Source: Luteibacter sp. (lineage in GTDB: Bacteria > Pseudomonadota > Gammaproteobacteria > Xanthomonadales > Rhodanobacteraceae). From it: 64,000 bases of DNA. A program made the position numbers and the translations under genes. The stretch is taken from assembly GCF_009912395.1 (NCBI RefSeq), contig NZ_WNDO01000025.1:22018-86017 (forward strand). The letters are read 5' to 3'. Positions 35,634-44,929 of the stretch are shown here, piece by piece (the first letter of the stretch is position 1; each line of letters starts with the position of its first letter). The notes under the pieces are model-generated. The model had not been told where the DNA came from. It was given only the letters and a program-made list of their open reading frames with translations, and made no database searches.

Positions 35634-38600
35634 ATGAAGAGTCACCCCGCATCTCCCCCGGGTAGCCCCGGGCGACGGAGGCTATCCGCCTTCATCGCCA
35701 TGGCGCTCCTCGGCGCGACGGTCACGGCCCAGGCCGTGACCCTGGCGCCGTCGGATCGCCAGGACATCAATATCGGCGCCACGCCGTGGAAGTACACCAA
35801 GCAGGCGACCGTCAATCCGAACGATCCCACCGTCTATGCACCGCTTCCCAACGGGGATGACGGTGCGGCCGTCAATCTCGACGACAGCAAGTGGCTGACC
35901 GTCGGTCTGCCGCACGCGGCCAACGACTTCACCACCTTTATCAACCAGGAGTCCGGCGGTGGCCAGGGCAGTCTGGACGGTAGCCTCAGCTGGTACCGCA
36001 AGGTACTGACCGATTCGGCGTCGTACCGTGGCAAGAAGGTGATGCTCGAATTCGAAGGCGTGCACACGGGTGACCGTGTCTACGTCAACGGCACGTTCGT
36101 CCCGGGCACTGGCGCACTCAATCAGCCGAACCAGCCCAACGCCAACGCGACCCACGTCTACGGTTTCATCCCCCACATCGTGGACCTGACGCCCTACCTG
36201 CGCTACGACGGCACCGACGTCATCGCGGTCAAGGTCGAGCGTGACGGCGGCGATATCTTCGAGGATCCGGGCTTCGGCGGCGCGTTCCGCTTCGGCCAGT
36301 CCGAGGCGGGTATCTTCCGTCCGGTGAAGCTGCACGTGACCAATCTCGTGCACATCCCGGAGAACGTGTACGAAGGCCAGAACACCTGGGGTACCTACGT
36401 CGGCACCCAGAGTCTCGGTCAGAACAACCAGTCGGCGGTGATCGACGTTCAGACCAACGTCGTCAACGATTCCGACGTGCCGAAGACGGTTACCCTCACC
36501 ACGCAGATCGTGGACGAGAATGGCAAGGTGGTGGCCAGCGATCAGCAGCAGGAGCTGGCACCGCACCAGGCACCGAGCGACGTCACGCCGGTGTTCGACC
36601 AGCACCTGACGGTGTCGGGTGGCGACCTGCATCTGTGGTGGCCGAACGGCAGCCTGCACAACGTGCCGCGTGCTGGCGACACGGGCCGCCCGCGTCCGTA
36701 CATGTACAAGGTGTTCCATATCGTCAGCATCGACGGTGCCATCGTGGATGCCAAGCAGAGCACCCTCGGCATCCGCACGATCACCTGGGACAAGAGCTAT
36801 CCCTACGTCAACGGCGAGCGCATTCGCGCCGATGGCGCTTCCGGTCGCTACGACTACCCCGCGCTGGGTTCGTCGGTGCCGGAAGAACAGCAGTGGCGCG
36901 ATCTGCAGCTGTTTGCCGCCGGTGGCGGCAACATGTGGCGTCCGGGCCATTCCTCGTCGAGCCCCGAGTTCGTGGACGCCGCCGACGCGCTGGGTGTGTT
37001 CATCATCCAGCCCAGCGGCGACGGCGAAGGCGGCTTTGACAAGGAGTGCGCGTCCAAGGGTGACGCCACCGCGGTGTCGCAGTGTCTGTACATGCGCAAC
37101 GTCAAGCGCGAAGTGCATCGCGACATGGTGATCCGCGATCGCAGTCATCCGTCGATTCTCGCCTGGGAAACCGACAACGGCTCGATCCTCAACTCCTTCG
37201 CGCTGGAATTGCGTGCGCTGGCCGCGAAGTGGGACGACATCGCTCCTCGCGCGGCATCGGATCGCAGCGGCGCGACGGATCCGGTGACCGGTCAGCCCAT
37301 TCTCAATGGCGACCTGTTTAGCTGCAGCAAGGCCGGCTGCGAAACATCGATGAAGGCGGGCGCTTTCAAGAACTTGCCCGTCTGGGGCGCCGAGTACTGG
37401 GGCATCGGTTCCCAGCGCCAGGCCTACGACGCGCAGCTCGCCATGGCGCTCAACTACCTGGTGCCTTACTCGCAGGCGCGCAGCGTGGGCACCTTCGGCA
37501 TGGCCCAGTGGTACTTCGCCGATACCCCGGGTGAAACCGGCAACTTCGACGAAGGCACGGAAGACCCAACGCACTGGGTCTACCAGCACATCAACGGCGA
37601 TCCGAACCAGCCCATCGCGACGTATCCCGACGGTACGAAGATCAAGAACTTCGCGCATAACGTGCGTTCGTTGGGCGACTCCATGGTCGACCAGAATCGC
37701 TTCCCGAAGATGATCTACTACATCTACGACGCGCTCTGGACGCCGTTCCAGCTGCAGCCCGTGGTGAAGTTGGCCAACACCTGGAACCGCTCGGGTGATA
37801 TTCGCGTGAGCGGCTTCACCAACTGCCCGGCGGCACGCCTGCTCGTCAACGACGTGCAGCAGGGTACCGACCAGCAGCCGAACGACTGGACCAGCATCGA
37901 CCAGGCCTCGTACAACCTCGTCAATGGCAACGCGGGCGATCCGAACGGTCCCAGCGAGACCACGGGCAAGATGCAGAACGTGGCCCAGGCTGCCGCCACG
38001 ACCAAGCTGCCCCAGCAGGTGCACTGGGATGTGACCTGGCAGGCCGGTACCGCCAAGCTGCAGTGCATCGGCACCGACGGCAACGTGGTGCAGGATGCCA
38101 ACGGCCAGCCGGTGGAGGACGTGCTGACCACGGCCGGCAAGCCGGACCACATCCTGCTCACCGTGGTGCCCGACGTGGCGCTGACGAAGCCGGATGGCAG
38201 CTCGTTCGCCGTCACCGCCAACGGTTCCGACGCCGCGTTCATCGAAGCCCGCGTGCTCGATGCCAACAACGTGCTCGTACCCGTCGATGGCGACGTCAAC
38301 GTCACCTTCGCCGTGACCACGGGCGATTCGCTGGTGACCTACCAGGGTGGCACGCAGCAGCTGGTGGACTGGTCTGCCGGTTCGACGACCAACTCCGATG
38401 GTTCGCAGGAGCCGATCCATGGCTACCACGCGCCCGGCAATCCTGAGCTGAAGTTCGAGGGCGGTTTGCAGAAGATTGCGCTGCGCACGAAGTTCACGCC
38501 GGGCCAGGTGACGGTCACCGCGACCGCCGCGGGCATGTTGCCGGGTTCGGCGACATTCCAGATCTCGTCGGTGCAGCAGCCGTCGACGCCGGCGGGTCCG

Positions 38601-41600
38601 CCGTCGCTGATCGCGACTCCGCAGGACGATTCGGTCACCGTGGGTAGCAGCGGTCATTTCGAAGCGGCGGTATCCGGTGCCCAGCCGATGACCTTCACCT
38701 GGAAGAAGAACGGTGTGGTCATCGATGGCGCCACGACGTCGGCCTACGACACGCCGCCTACCCAACTGGGTGACGATGGCTCGACCTACACGGTGGCTGC
38801 GCACAACGGCCTCGGCGACACGCCGGACTCGGCACCCGCCACGCTGCACGTGTTCCCGGCGCAGGCCGTGACCATCACGCAGCCGTTGCAGGCCGTGACC
38901 GTGGATGCCGGCCAGCCCGTGCATTTCCAGGTCGCTGCCGGTGGTTCCCCGAAGCTGAGCTACAAGTGGTTCCGCAACGGAACGCAGATCGTGGGTGCGG
39001 ATGGCCCGTCGTATGACATCTCCGCGGCGCAGGCTTCGGACGCGGCGAACTTCTCGGTCGAAGTGGATAACCCGGTGGCTCCGGCGACCTCGGGTCCCGT
39101 GGCGCTGACCGTGAATGCGGCCCGTCCGCCGGTGTTCACCACGTCCCTGGGCGATGTCCGCGCCAACCTCGGCCAGTCTGCCTCGTTCACGGCAAGCGTG
39201 ACCGGCTCCGCGCCGTTCCACTACCAGTGGAAGCATGGAGACCTGGCCGTCGGTACGGATTCGCCGACGCTCACGATTCCCGCTGTCAGCCAGACCGACG
39301 TGGGTGGGTACCAGGTCATCGTGACCAACATCCTGGGCGACGCGTCGGCGGCGACCAGCAATGTGGCGCAGCTGACCCTGGCTCCCCCGGGTGCCAACCT
39401 GGCGCGTGAAAAGGTGACCTACGCTAGCGGTGTGCAGGACGCGAACGGTACGCCGTCCTCGTTTGCCGTCGATGGCGATGGCACGACGCGCTGGGCATCG
39501 GAGCAGGATTCCGATCCGGCCAAGAGCGACGCCGCCTGGTTCGAAGTGGACCTGGGTGCCGTGCAGACCTTCGATCATGTCGTGATCAAGTGGGAAGCCG
39601 CCTATGGCGCCGACTACAAGATCCAGGTGTCGAACGACAAGGACACGGGCTTTACCGACGTGCTGGAGAACTCGACGGGCGTCGGTGGTACGGACGATCT
39701 GAGCTTCCCGCAGCCGGTGACCGGCCGCTATGTCCGCATGCAGGGCGTGAAGCGTGGCACGCAGTACGGCTACTCGATGTATGAGTTCGAGGTGTACAAC
39801 ACGCCCAGCTGCTGCAGCACGAACGACCGCTTCAACGTCATCGACGACAACCATGTCACCGATACGCTGAGCGGCCTGACCTGGGAGCGCCACGAGCGCG
39901 GCTTTGCCGACCAGGGCGCGCAATACAAGCGGTCCAATGCGATCGGCGATTGCGGCAAGGTGAATGCCCGCATTCCGTCGGCGGCCGAAGCACTGGCCAT
40001 CACGGGCAAGAACCTGTCGACCAACGCGTTCCCGGAAGACTGGTCCACCTGGACCTCCGACAACGACCCGGGCGATGCCGACAAGGCGTTGATGGTGAGT
40101 CGTTCCGGTGACGTCACCCCGCAGCTTGCCGAGAACTATCCGGGCAATGCCATCTGCGTGTCCGGTTCGGCGGCTCCGCTCGCGGCGCCGGTGATCTCGA
40201 CGCAGCCGACGGCACAGACCGCTGGCGTGGGACGTTCGGCGCACTTCGCCGTGGCGGCCACTGGCACGGGCCAGATGACCTACGAGTGGTTCAAGAACGG
40301 CGACTCCGTGTCGGTGACCTACGACGGCACCTACGCCACGCCGGCCCTGACCTCGGCGGACAACACCGCGCAGTACCAGGTGAAGGTGACCAACGCCCAG
40401 GGTATCGCCACGCTCAGCACCACGGTGCAGCTGACGGTGGACAACTCCAACAGCGGCTTCGACCTGCCGTCGTGGGAAACCCCGCCGCAGAACACCGGCG
40501 GCAACCAGGGCAACAACGGCACGGGCAACTCGGATAATCCGGGTACGCCGGGTGACGGCCAGAACGGCGTCAACGTCGCACTGCACGCCAAGGCCACGTC
40601 GCTGAAGAACGAAAGCGACCAGTACCTCGGTCCTGCCAACGCCGTCGATGGCGACTTCACCACGCGCTGGGGTTCGTCGTTCGATCCGGAAGCCTGGATC
40701 GCGCTCGACCTCGGTTCGCCGCAGACCTTCGACCACGTGATCCTGCGTTGGGAGAATGCCTACTCGACGTCGCACAACATCGAGGTGTCCAACACCGGCA
40801 ATGACAACGACTGGCAGCCGGTGACGGCGCAGCCGTTCGCGGGCCAGGGTGGCGTGGAACGCGTCGATTTCCCGGCGCAGACCGCACGCTACGTTCGCAT
40901 GCATAGCCTGGCGAAGAACACGGCCGGTTATGGCGTGTCGTTGTGGGAGTTCGAGGTGTACAATCCGGTCACCCCGCAGTTCGTGACCCAGCCGTCCGCT
41001 CAGGCCCTCACGGCTGGCCAGACGGCGACGTTCACGGTCAGCGTCAAGGCCAGCGGACAGCCGGCGTACCAGTGGCGCTTCAACGGCGTGAACATCCCGG
41101 GTGCGACCCAGGCGACCTACACCAAGGTGGTGGCCACGACGGACGCCGGCAACTACGACGTGGTGGTGACCAATGGCCTCGGCCAGAGCGTGACCAGCAA
41201 CCCGGCGGTGCTCACCGTCGCGGCGGCGTCGCAAGGCACGGGTGACCAGGGCACCGGCACCCAGACGGGCACTGGCACGAGCGGTGGCACCGGCAGCGGC
41301 TCGAACGATCCGTCGCAGGGTTTCAACTACGATGTCTTCCCGGGCTTCGTGGGCGCCCAGCTGCGCAACCTGACCAACGGCGTGTGGAGCGACGACCAGA
41401 TCTACGTCGAAGTCATCGCGAAGGACCCGAACAACAACAACGCGTACTCGTGGCTCAAGCCGGACGGCACCATCGTGGCGATGTCGGTCAACGACAACAC
41501 CGGCCCGGGTCATCTCACCAAGAACGGCGATACGTTCCCGAACTATTCGTTCACCCTCGCGCAATCGAAGCTGCTCAAGATTCCGATGGTGTTCGCCGGT

Positions 41601-42500
41601 CGTATCTTCGTGTCGCTCGGTAAGCCGCTCTACATGAAGAACGTGATGGCGGCCGATGGCACGTTGGGCTTCGCCGGTCCGGATCTCAACAATCCGACCG
41701 ATCCGAATACCAACATCCGCTTCGACTGGTACGAGTTCACGTGGGGCAGCAATGGCATGTGGTTCAACACCACGCAGGTGGACCAGTTCGGCATTCCGTT
41801 GACCGAAGACCTGTACGGTGACAACAAGACCAGCCACCAGAGCGGTGGTATCACGGAGAGCCGTGCGCAGATCCTGGGCGAATACAACCAGGAAGTGCCC
41901 GCGGAATTCCGTCTCGCCGATCCGAACCCGCTCCGCATCATCGCGCCGGGCAAGGGTGCCTTCAACGCCGGCCAGGCGCAGGCGAACTACTTCGACGCCT
42001 ATATCCAGCAAGTGTGGACCTACTACCAGACGCATAACCTGCACATGGTGGATGGCGCGATGCAGTTCGACGGCACCGTGGCCAACGGCGTCCTGACCCT
42101 GAACCACACCAACTGGGCCGACAGCGCCCAGCCGGGCGAGGCCCAGGGTACGACGTTCTCCATCGCCATGCCCAACACGCAGGACGTGCTGGAAGGCAAG
42201 GGCGCGCTGGCGAATGGTATCGATGCGTTGACCGGAAAGGCCGATCCGTGGGGCATCCTCACGCAGCTGGAAGCCCAGCTGTGCGGTGCCTTCAACCGCC
42301 ACGTGGCGGAAGACGTGACCGCGTGGAACGACCCGTCGCAGTTCTACCTGCAGGCGCCGTCGAACTACTACTCGCGCTTCTGGCACAACCACAACATCGG
42401 CGGAAAGGCCTATGGCTTCTCCTACGATGACACCGAGAACGAAAGCTCGTCGCTGATCGACGGTCAGCCCGAGCACCTGGAACTCGGTATCGGTTGGTAA
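35634..42500 (+). CDS. Secreted multidomain GH2-GH64 glycoside hydrolase
   Basis: A 2288-residue exported protein; signal peptide with a cut after TAQA near residue 34. A GH2 module covers about 45-960: sugar-binding jelly roll (LSWYRKVL, GVHTGDRVYVNG), then the barrel with RDRSHPSILAWETDNGS (511 is the Trp) and the nucleophile segment PVWGAEYWG (Glu587). The acid/base position after Asn515 is Gly, not Glu. Ig-like domains span about 980-1250, discoidin domains 1253-1390 and 1646-1780, with a Lcl/DUF1566-like region 1390-1510 and further Ig domains between. Two Gly/Thr/Asn-rich linkers lead to a C-terminal GH64-type beta-1,3-glucanase (about 1898-2288; FDWYEFTWGSNGMWFNTTQV). Probably attacks fungal or plant beta-glucan. 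Nothing in the neighbourhood shows its secretion route beyond Sec. Confidence 0.85.
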   Translation: MKSHPASPPGSPGRRRLSAFIAMALLGATVTAQAVTLAPSDRQDINIGATPWKYTKQATVNPNDPTVYAPLPNGDDGAAVNLDDSKWLTVGLPHAANDFTTFINQESGGGQGSLDGSLSWYRKVLTDSASYRGKKVMLEFEGVHTGDRVYVNGTFVPGTGALNQPNQPNANATHVYGFIPHIVDLTPYLRYDGTDVIAVKVERDGGDIFEDPGFGGAFRFGQSEAGIFRPVKLHVTNLVHIPENVYEGQNTWGTYVGTQSLGQNNQSAVIDVQTNVVNDSDVPKTVTLTTQIVDENGKVVASDQQQELAPHQAPSDVTPVFDQHLTVSGGDLHLWWPNGSLHNVPRAGDTGRPRPYMYKVFHIVSIDGAIVDAKQSTLGIRTITWDKSYPYVNGERIRADGASGRYDYPALGSSVPEEQQWRDLQLFAAGGGNMWRPGHSSSSPEFVDAADALGVFIIQPSGDGEGGFDKECASKGDATAVSQCLYMRNVKREVHRDMVIRDRSHPSILAWETDNGSILNSFALELRALAAKWDDIAPRAASDRSGATDPVTGQPILNGDLFSCSKAGCETSMKAGAFKNLPVWGAEYWGIGSQRQAYDAQLAMALNYLVPYSQARSVGTFGMAQWYFADTPGETGNFDEGTEDPTHWVYQHINGDPNQPIATYPDGTKIKNFAHNVRSLGDSMVDQNRFPKMIYYIYDALWTPFQLQPVVKLANTWNRSGDIRVSGFTNCPAARLLVNDVQQGTDQQPNDWTSIDQASYNLVNGNAGDPNGPSETTGKMQNVAQAAATTKLPQQVHWDVTWQAGTAKLQCIGTDGNVVQDANGQPVEDVLTTAGKPDHILLTVVPDVALTKPDGSSFAVTANGSDAAFIEARVLDANNVLVPVDGDVNVTFAVTTGDSLVTYQGGTQQLVDWSAGSTTNSDGSQEPIHGYHAPGNPELKFEGGLQKIALRTKFTPGQVTVTATAAGMLPGSATFQISSVQQPSTPAGPPSLIATPQDDSVTVGSSGHFEAAVSGAQPMTFTWKKNGVVIDGATTSAYDTPPTQLGDDGSTYTVAAHNGLGDTPDSAPATLHVFPAQAVTITQPLQAVTVDAGQPVHFQVAAGGSPKLSYKWFRNGTQIVGADGPSYDISAAQASDAANFSVEVDNPVAPATSGPVALTVNAARPPVFTTSLGDVRANLGQSASFTASVTGSAPFHYQWKHGDLAVGTDSPTLTIPAVSQTDVGGYQVIVTNILGDASAATSNVAQLTLAPPGANLAREKVTYASGVQDANGTPSSFAVDGDGTTRWASEQDSDPAKSDAAWFEVDLGAVQTFDHVVIKWEAAYGADYKIQVSNDKDTGFTDVLENSTGVGGTDDLSFPQPVTGRYVRMQGVKRGTQYGYSMYEFEVYNTPSCCSTNDRFNVIDDNHVTDTLSGLTWERHERGFADQGAQYKRSNAIGDCGKVNARIPSAAEALAITGKNLSTNAFPEDWSTWTSDNDPGDADKALMVSRSGDVTPQLAENYPGNAICVSGSAAPLAAPVISTQPTAQTAGVGRSAHFAVAATGTGQMTYEWFKNGDSVSVTYDGTYATPALTSADNTAQYQVKVTNAQGIATLSTTVQLTVDNSNSGFDLPSWETPPQNTGGNQGNNGTGNSDNPGTPGDGQNGVNVALHAKATSLKNESDQYLGPANAVDGDFTTRWGSSFDPEAWIALDLGSPQTFDHVILRWENAYSTSHNIEVSNTGNDNDWQPVTAQPFAGQGGVERVDFPAQTARYVRMHSLAKNTAGYGVSLWEFEVYNPVTPQFVTQPSAQALTAGQTATFTVSVKASGQPAYQWRFNGVNIPGATQATYTKVVATTDAGNYDVVVTNGLGQSVTSNPAVLTVAAASQGTGDQGTGTQTGTGTSGGTGSGSNDPSQGFNYDVFPGFVGAQLRNLTNGVWSDDQIYVEVIAKDPNNNNAYSWLKPDGTIVAMSVNDNTGPGHLTKNGDTFPNYSFTLAQSKLLKIPMVFAGRIFVSLGKPLYMKNVMAADGTLGFAGPDLNNPTDPNTNIRFDWYEFTWGSNGMWFNTTQVDQFGIPLTEDLYGDNKTSHQSGGITESRAQILGEYNQEVPAEFRLADPNPLRIIAPGKGAFNAGQAQANYFDAYIQQVWTYYQTHNLHMVDGAMQFDGTVANGVLTLNHTNWADSAQPGEAQGTTFSIAMPNTQDVLEGKGALANGIDALTGKADPWGILTQLEAQLCGAFNRHVAEDVTAWNDPSQFYLQAPSNYYSRFWHNHNIGGKAYGFSYDDTENESSSLIDGQPEHLELGIGW

Positions 42501-42531
42501 GCACGAGCAAGTGACGTAAGAGAAACGAAGA

Positions 42532-42563
42532 GGGCGGTGGAGCGATCCACCGCCCTTTTTTTT
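42532..42563 (+). terminator. Strong intrinsic terminator of the giant gene
   Basis: GGGCGGTGGA-GCGA-TCCACCGCCC forms a perfect 10-bp stem and is followed by eight T residues. It starts 31 bases after the stop of the glycosidase gene. Confidence 0.95.
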
Positions 42564-42570
42564 ACACCAC

Positions 42571-42651
42571 TGTAGGAGCGCGCTTGCGCGCGATCCGCGG
42601 CAGCGGGCCGGGTTGCCGCTACCGCGGATCGCGCGCAAGCGCGCTCCTACA
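42571..42651. repeat. REP-type palindrome with perfect 30-bp arms
   Basis: The arms (42571-42600 and 42622-42651) are exact reverse complements, beginning TGTAGGAGCGCGCTTGCGCG on the left. The 21-base centre contains a further short AGCGG/CCGCT pair. The motif resembles REP/BIME elements widespread in Pseudomonas and Xanthomonadales, mobilised by RAYT transposases; no RAYT gene is in the window. Its right tip supplies the TAG stop of the convergent minus-strand gene. Confidence 0.85.
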
Positions 42652-43447
42652 TGGCAAGTCCGCGCCCCCACGAGCGGGAGGCATAGACCATCCTTGGAGG
42701 AAAGGCATCGACCGGGAGCGAAAGATTCAACCTGAAAAGCTGCTTCGGTGTCAGGCAAAGCTTCCGAAGCAACTGCCGGCTTATGCTGTCCATGAAGGAA
42801 AGGCTGGCATCGAGCATGGCCACCCGTTTTTCCTGCGCAACTGGATTGGGCAGCGGGCATGCCATGGCATCTATCCGATGAAAAGCGATGTCACGCCGCT
42901 TGCACTTGAGCTGGTAATAAGCGGTGTAGACGTTCATCAAGTTGTTCCGCGCCAATAACGGCGAGGCCTGTTGAGCGGTGCCTTCGATGTCGAGAACGGT
43001 GCTGATTTCCCCGGCAATCAACGAACCACGAGTGACATAACTGCCGTGGATTTCATGCAATGAGGCATCGGCGCCGACCACGGGGTGGATATGGGGCAGC
43101 TCGGCCAGCGTCGAGCAGCGAAGCGCGAGATAGTTCAGGGCGTTCTGACGGCGTCGCTCGCCCATGCTCTTCGTACAGGGTGCCTCATCGCCCTCGGATA
43201 CAATGACATCCATCGCATCCACGTCACGATGCGAGTGATCGTGGGTGGTCAGGTCGGGAACGTGGCGACGCTGCTCCTGGAACGAGGGATATCCCATGGT
43301 CTCCTGGGCGCAGATCGTATGGAATGTACGCACGTCTCCATCGTGATCGAGAAACCAGGCCCCACCCGTCAGCTCGCGTTGACAGGCGGGGTGCGCGCAG
43401 GACGTATGCAGCGGAGCAAAATCACGGCGACGCAATAGGATGGCCAT
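42647..43447 (-). CDS. Unknown protein with N-terminal Cys/His cluster
   Basis: A 266-residue protein I do not recognise. The N-terminal 50 residues hold CAHPAC, then HTIC about 25 residues later, a possible zinc knuckle. The rest is soluble and mostly helical, with TRGSLIAGEISTVLD and RNNLMNVYTAYYQLKCKRR segments and no signal peptide. It lies at the far end of the flagellar-type cluster, 139 bp after the TPR gene, and may be a regulator or be unrelated. The stop codon falls in the tip of the REP element. ATG 43447 is used; the frame is open to 43522. Confidence 0.6.
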   Translation of the reverse strand: MAILLRRRDFAPLHTSCAHPACQRELTGGAWFLDHDGDVRTFHTICAQETMGYPSFQEQRRHVPDLTTHDHSHRDVDAMDVIVSEGDEAPCTKSMGERRRQNALNYLALRCSTLAELPHIHPVVGADASLHEIHGSYVTRGSLIAGEISTVLDIEGTAQQASPLLARNNLMNVYTAYYQLKCKRRDIAFHRIDAMACPLPNPVAQEKRVAMLDASLSFMDSISRQLLRKLCLTPKQLFRLNLSLPVDAFPPRMVYASRSWGRGLAM

Positions 43448-43586
43448 GAGATAAACCTCGTCGAACGGAAAACATCTGCATGTAATCAGTTGGACGGGAG
43501 GTCGGCCAGAAGCGTCGCCCACCGATGCGCATGAGCGAGAATCGCATCACAGAGTGCGCATAGGATTAGTCTGAAAAAAGGGGTAG

Positions 43587-44147
43587 TCAGTGCCTGGACT
43601 GGCTGGAAAGATAGTCGGACAAGAGATAGTGCGATGGGCCATCGCCCACGCCACCAGCATCCCGGGTATCGAGTCTGCCCAGTAATTGCTCGATATAGGT
43701 GCGTATGGCCTCGCTGGGCGAAGCGAGCAGCGCATCACGCAGGTGATTTTCGGCGGGCTCCGCCAGGCCATCGAGCAGGCATACCATCGCCTGGCCGACC
43801 AGGGTCACCGCCGTTCGCGGGTTGGTATCTGACAGGAAGCTGGACCAGACGGCGCGGGCTTCATCCACCATGCCTTCGTCGTATTCGAGTTGGCCGAGCA
43901 TCAGGCGCGCTTCTTCCAGGGCGGGGGACAAAATCATCGCCCGCGTGAAATCCGCGCGCGCATGGACGGTATCCCGGATGCTGGCGTAGATCGAACCTCG
44001 AAGCAGCAGGATCCGCGCATCGCGTGGGTACCGTTCAAGGGCTTGGTCGAGCAGTTCCAGCGCGCGGTTCGGTGGATCCTGGGTGACGGATACGGCCAGC
44101 GTGTCGAGAGTGTCCTGGTCGCAGGATATGGGGTGCATGTCGGCCAT
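43587..44147 (-). CDS. TPR protein at the end of the flagellar-type operon
   Basis: A 186-residue protein with about three TPR-like helical pairs: PNRALELLDQALERYPRDAR, ILLLRGSIYASIRDTVHARADF, EEARLMLGQLEYDEGMVDEAR. No signal peptide or membrane helix. It starts 8 bp after fliA, so it belongs to the same transcription unit. TPR proteins in secretion clusters often act as chaperones or needle/rod regulators; that role is inference here. Confidence 0.65.
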   Translation of the reverse strand: MADMHPISCDQDTLDTLAVSVTQDPPNRALELLDQALERYPRDARILLLRGSIYASIRDTVHARADFTRAMILSPALEEARLMLGQLEYDEGMVDEARAVWSSFLSDTNPRTAVTLVGQAMVCLLDGLAEPAENHLRDALLASPSEAIRTYIEQLLGRLDTRDAGGVGDGPSHYLLSDYLSSQSRH

Positions 44148-44155
44148 GGCAGGTG

Positions 44156-44929
44156 CTATCCGGTGATCTGCAAGGTGGTGTCGGGCGGAAGGGCCTCGCG
44201 AAGCTTGCCGAGGCCAGTACGATGCAATTGCGATATGCGGCCTTTGCTGAGGCCGAGAAGCGTGGCAATTTGTTCGAACGCGATCGCGTTGAAGTAATGG
44301 AACGAGATGACTTTCAGCTCATTGGGCGAGAGCTTCGTCATGGCCTCGCTCAGGCGATGTCCGAGATGCTGCCATTCGGCTGTCTCGTAGCTGTCCGCGT
44401 AAGGTGACGGCTGGCTTTCCGATGGCACGAACATGCCGGTACCTTCAAGCATGAAGCCAATCGCCAGCCCGGCCGTCAGCTCACCCAGGGTCTGCAGTCG
44501 CTGAAGTCCACGTCGTTCGCCACGAAGCGAATCCAGTCGGTCGGCCTTGCGACGGCGGTCAAAGGAGAGTTGCTCCTGGGTTTCGCTGAGGTTTTCGAGA
44601 CCGTTGAGAATGGCGCCTCGTATTCGTGGCGTGCAGAACGTCGTGAAGCGCACGCCACGTGACGGATCGAAGCGGCCGATCGATTCGATGAGGCCGATGT
44701 AGGCCAGTTGGAGAATATCGTCGTATTCAGCGGATCGGGCCACCTTCGTCGCCATAAAAGACGCGGCGATGGATCGCGCATAACCCATGTAATGCACGAA
44801 GATGGCTTCGCGCGCCTCGCTGGCATGGCTTTCACGCAAGGCGATCCACTGCGCAAGAAGTTCGTCCGGCGCATCATCCGCGTCGGCCGCTCCGGCGATA
44901 TCCAGTGAACCGGCCTGGCTCCCGGTCAT
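44156..44929 (-). CDS. fliA: Sigma-28 family factor (FliA-like)
   Basis: A 257-residue sigma factor of the FliA/WhiG type. Region 2 is visible as EYDDILQLAYIGLIESIGRFDPSRGVRFTTF, split here only for reading, with the conserved RFTTFCTPRIRGAI segment; region 4 is SPNELKVISFHYFNAIAFEQIATLLGLSKGR (positions about 205-235). It overlaps fliP by 4 bp. It has an unusual N-terminal 30-residue Asp/Ala-rich extension. In flagellar systems it drives late genes such as flagellin, yet no flagellin, cap or anti-sigma (FlgM) gene is in the window, so its target genes here are not evident. Confidence 0.92.
   Translation of the reverse strand: MTGSQAGSLDIAGAADADDAPDELLAQWIALRESHASEAREAIFVHYMGYARSIAASFMATKVARSAEYDDILQLAYIGLIESIGRFDPSRGVRFTTFCTPRIRGAILNGLENLSETQEQLSFDRRRKADRLDSLRGERRGLQRLQTLGELTAGLAIGFMLEGTGMFVPSESQPSPYADSYETAEWQHLGHRLSEAMTKLSPNELKVISFHYFNAIAFEQIATLLGLSKGRISQLHRTGLGKLREALPPDTTLQITG

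Noticed and set aside
35682..42860. A 2392-codon open frame on the minus strand, antisense to the giant glycosidase gene
   Set aside because: Its length looks striking, but the plus-strand frame has a signal peptide, recognisable domains and a terminator. The antisense translation is rich in Arg, His, Val and Leu with no domain pattern, as expected when a GC-rich gene has strong third-position bias.
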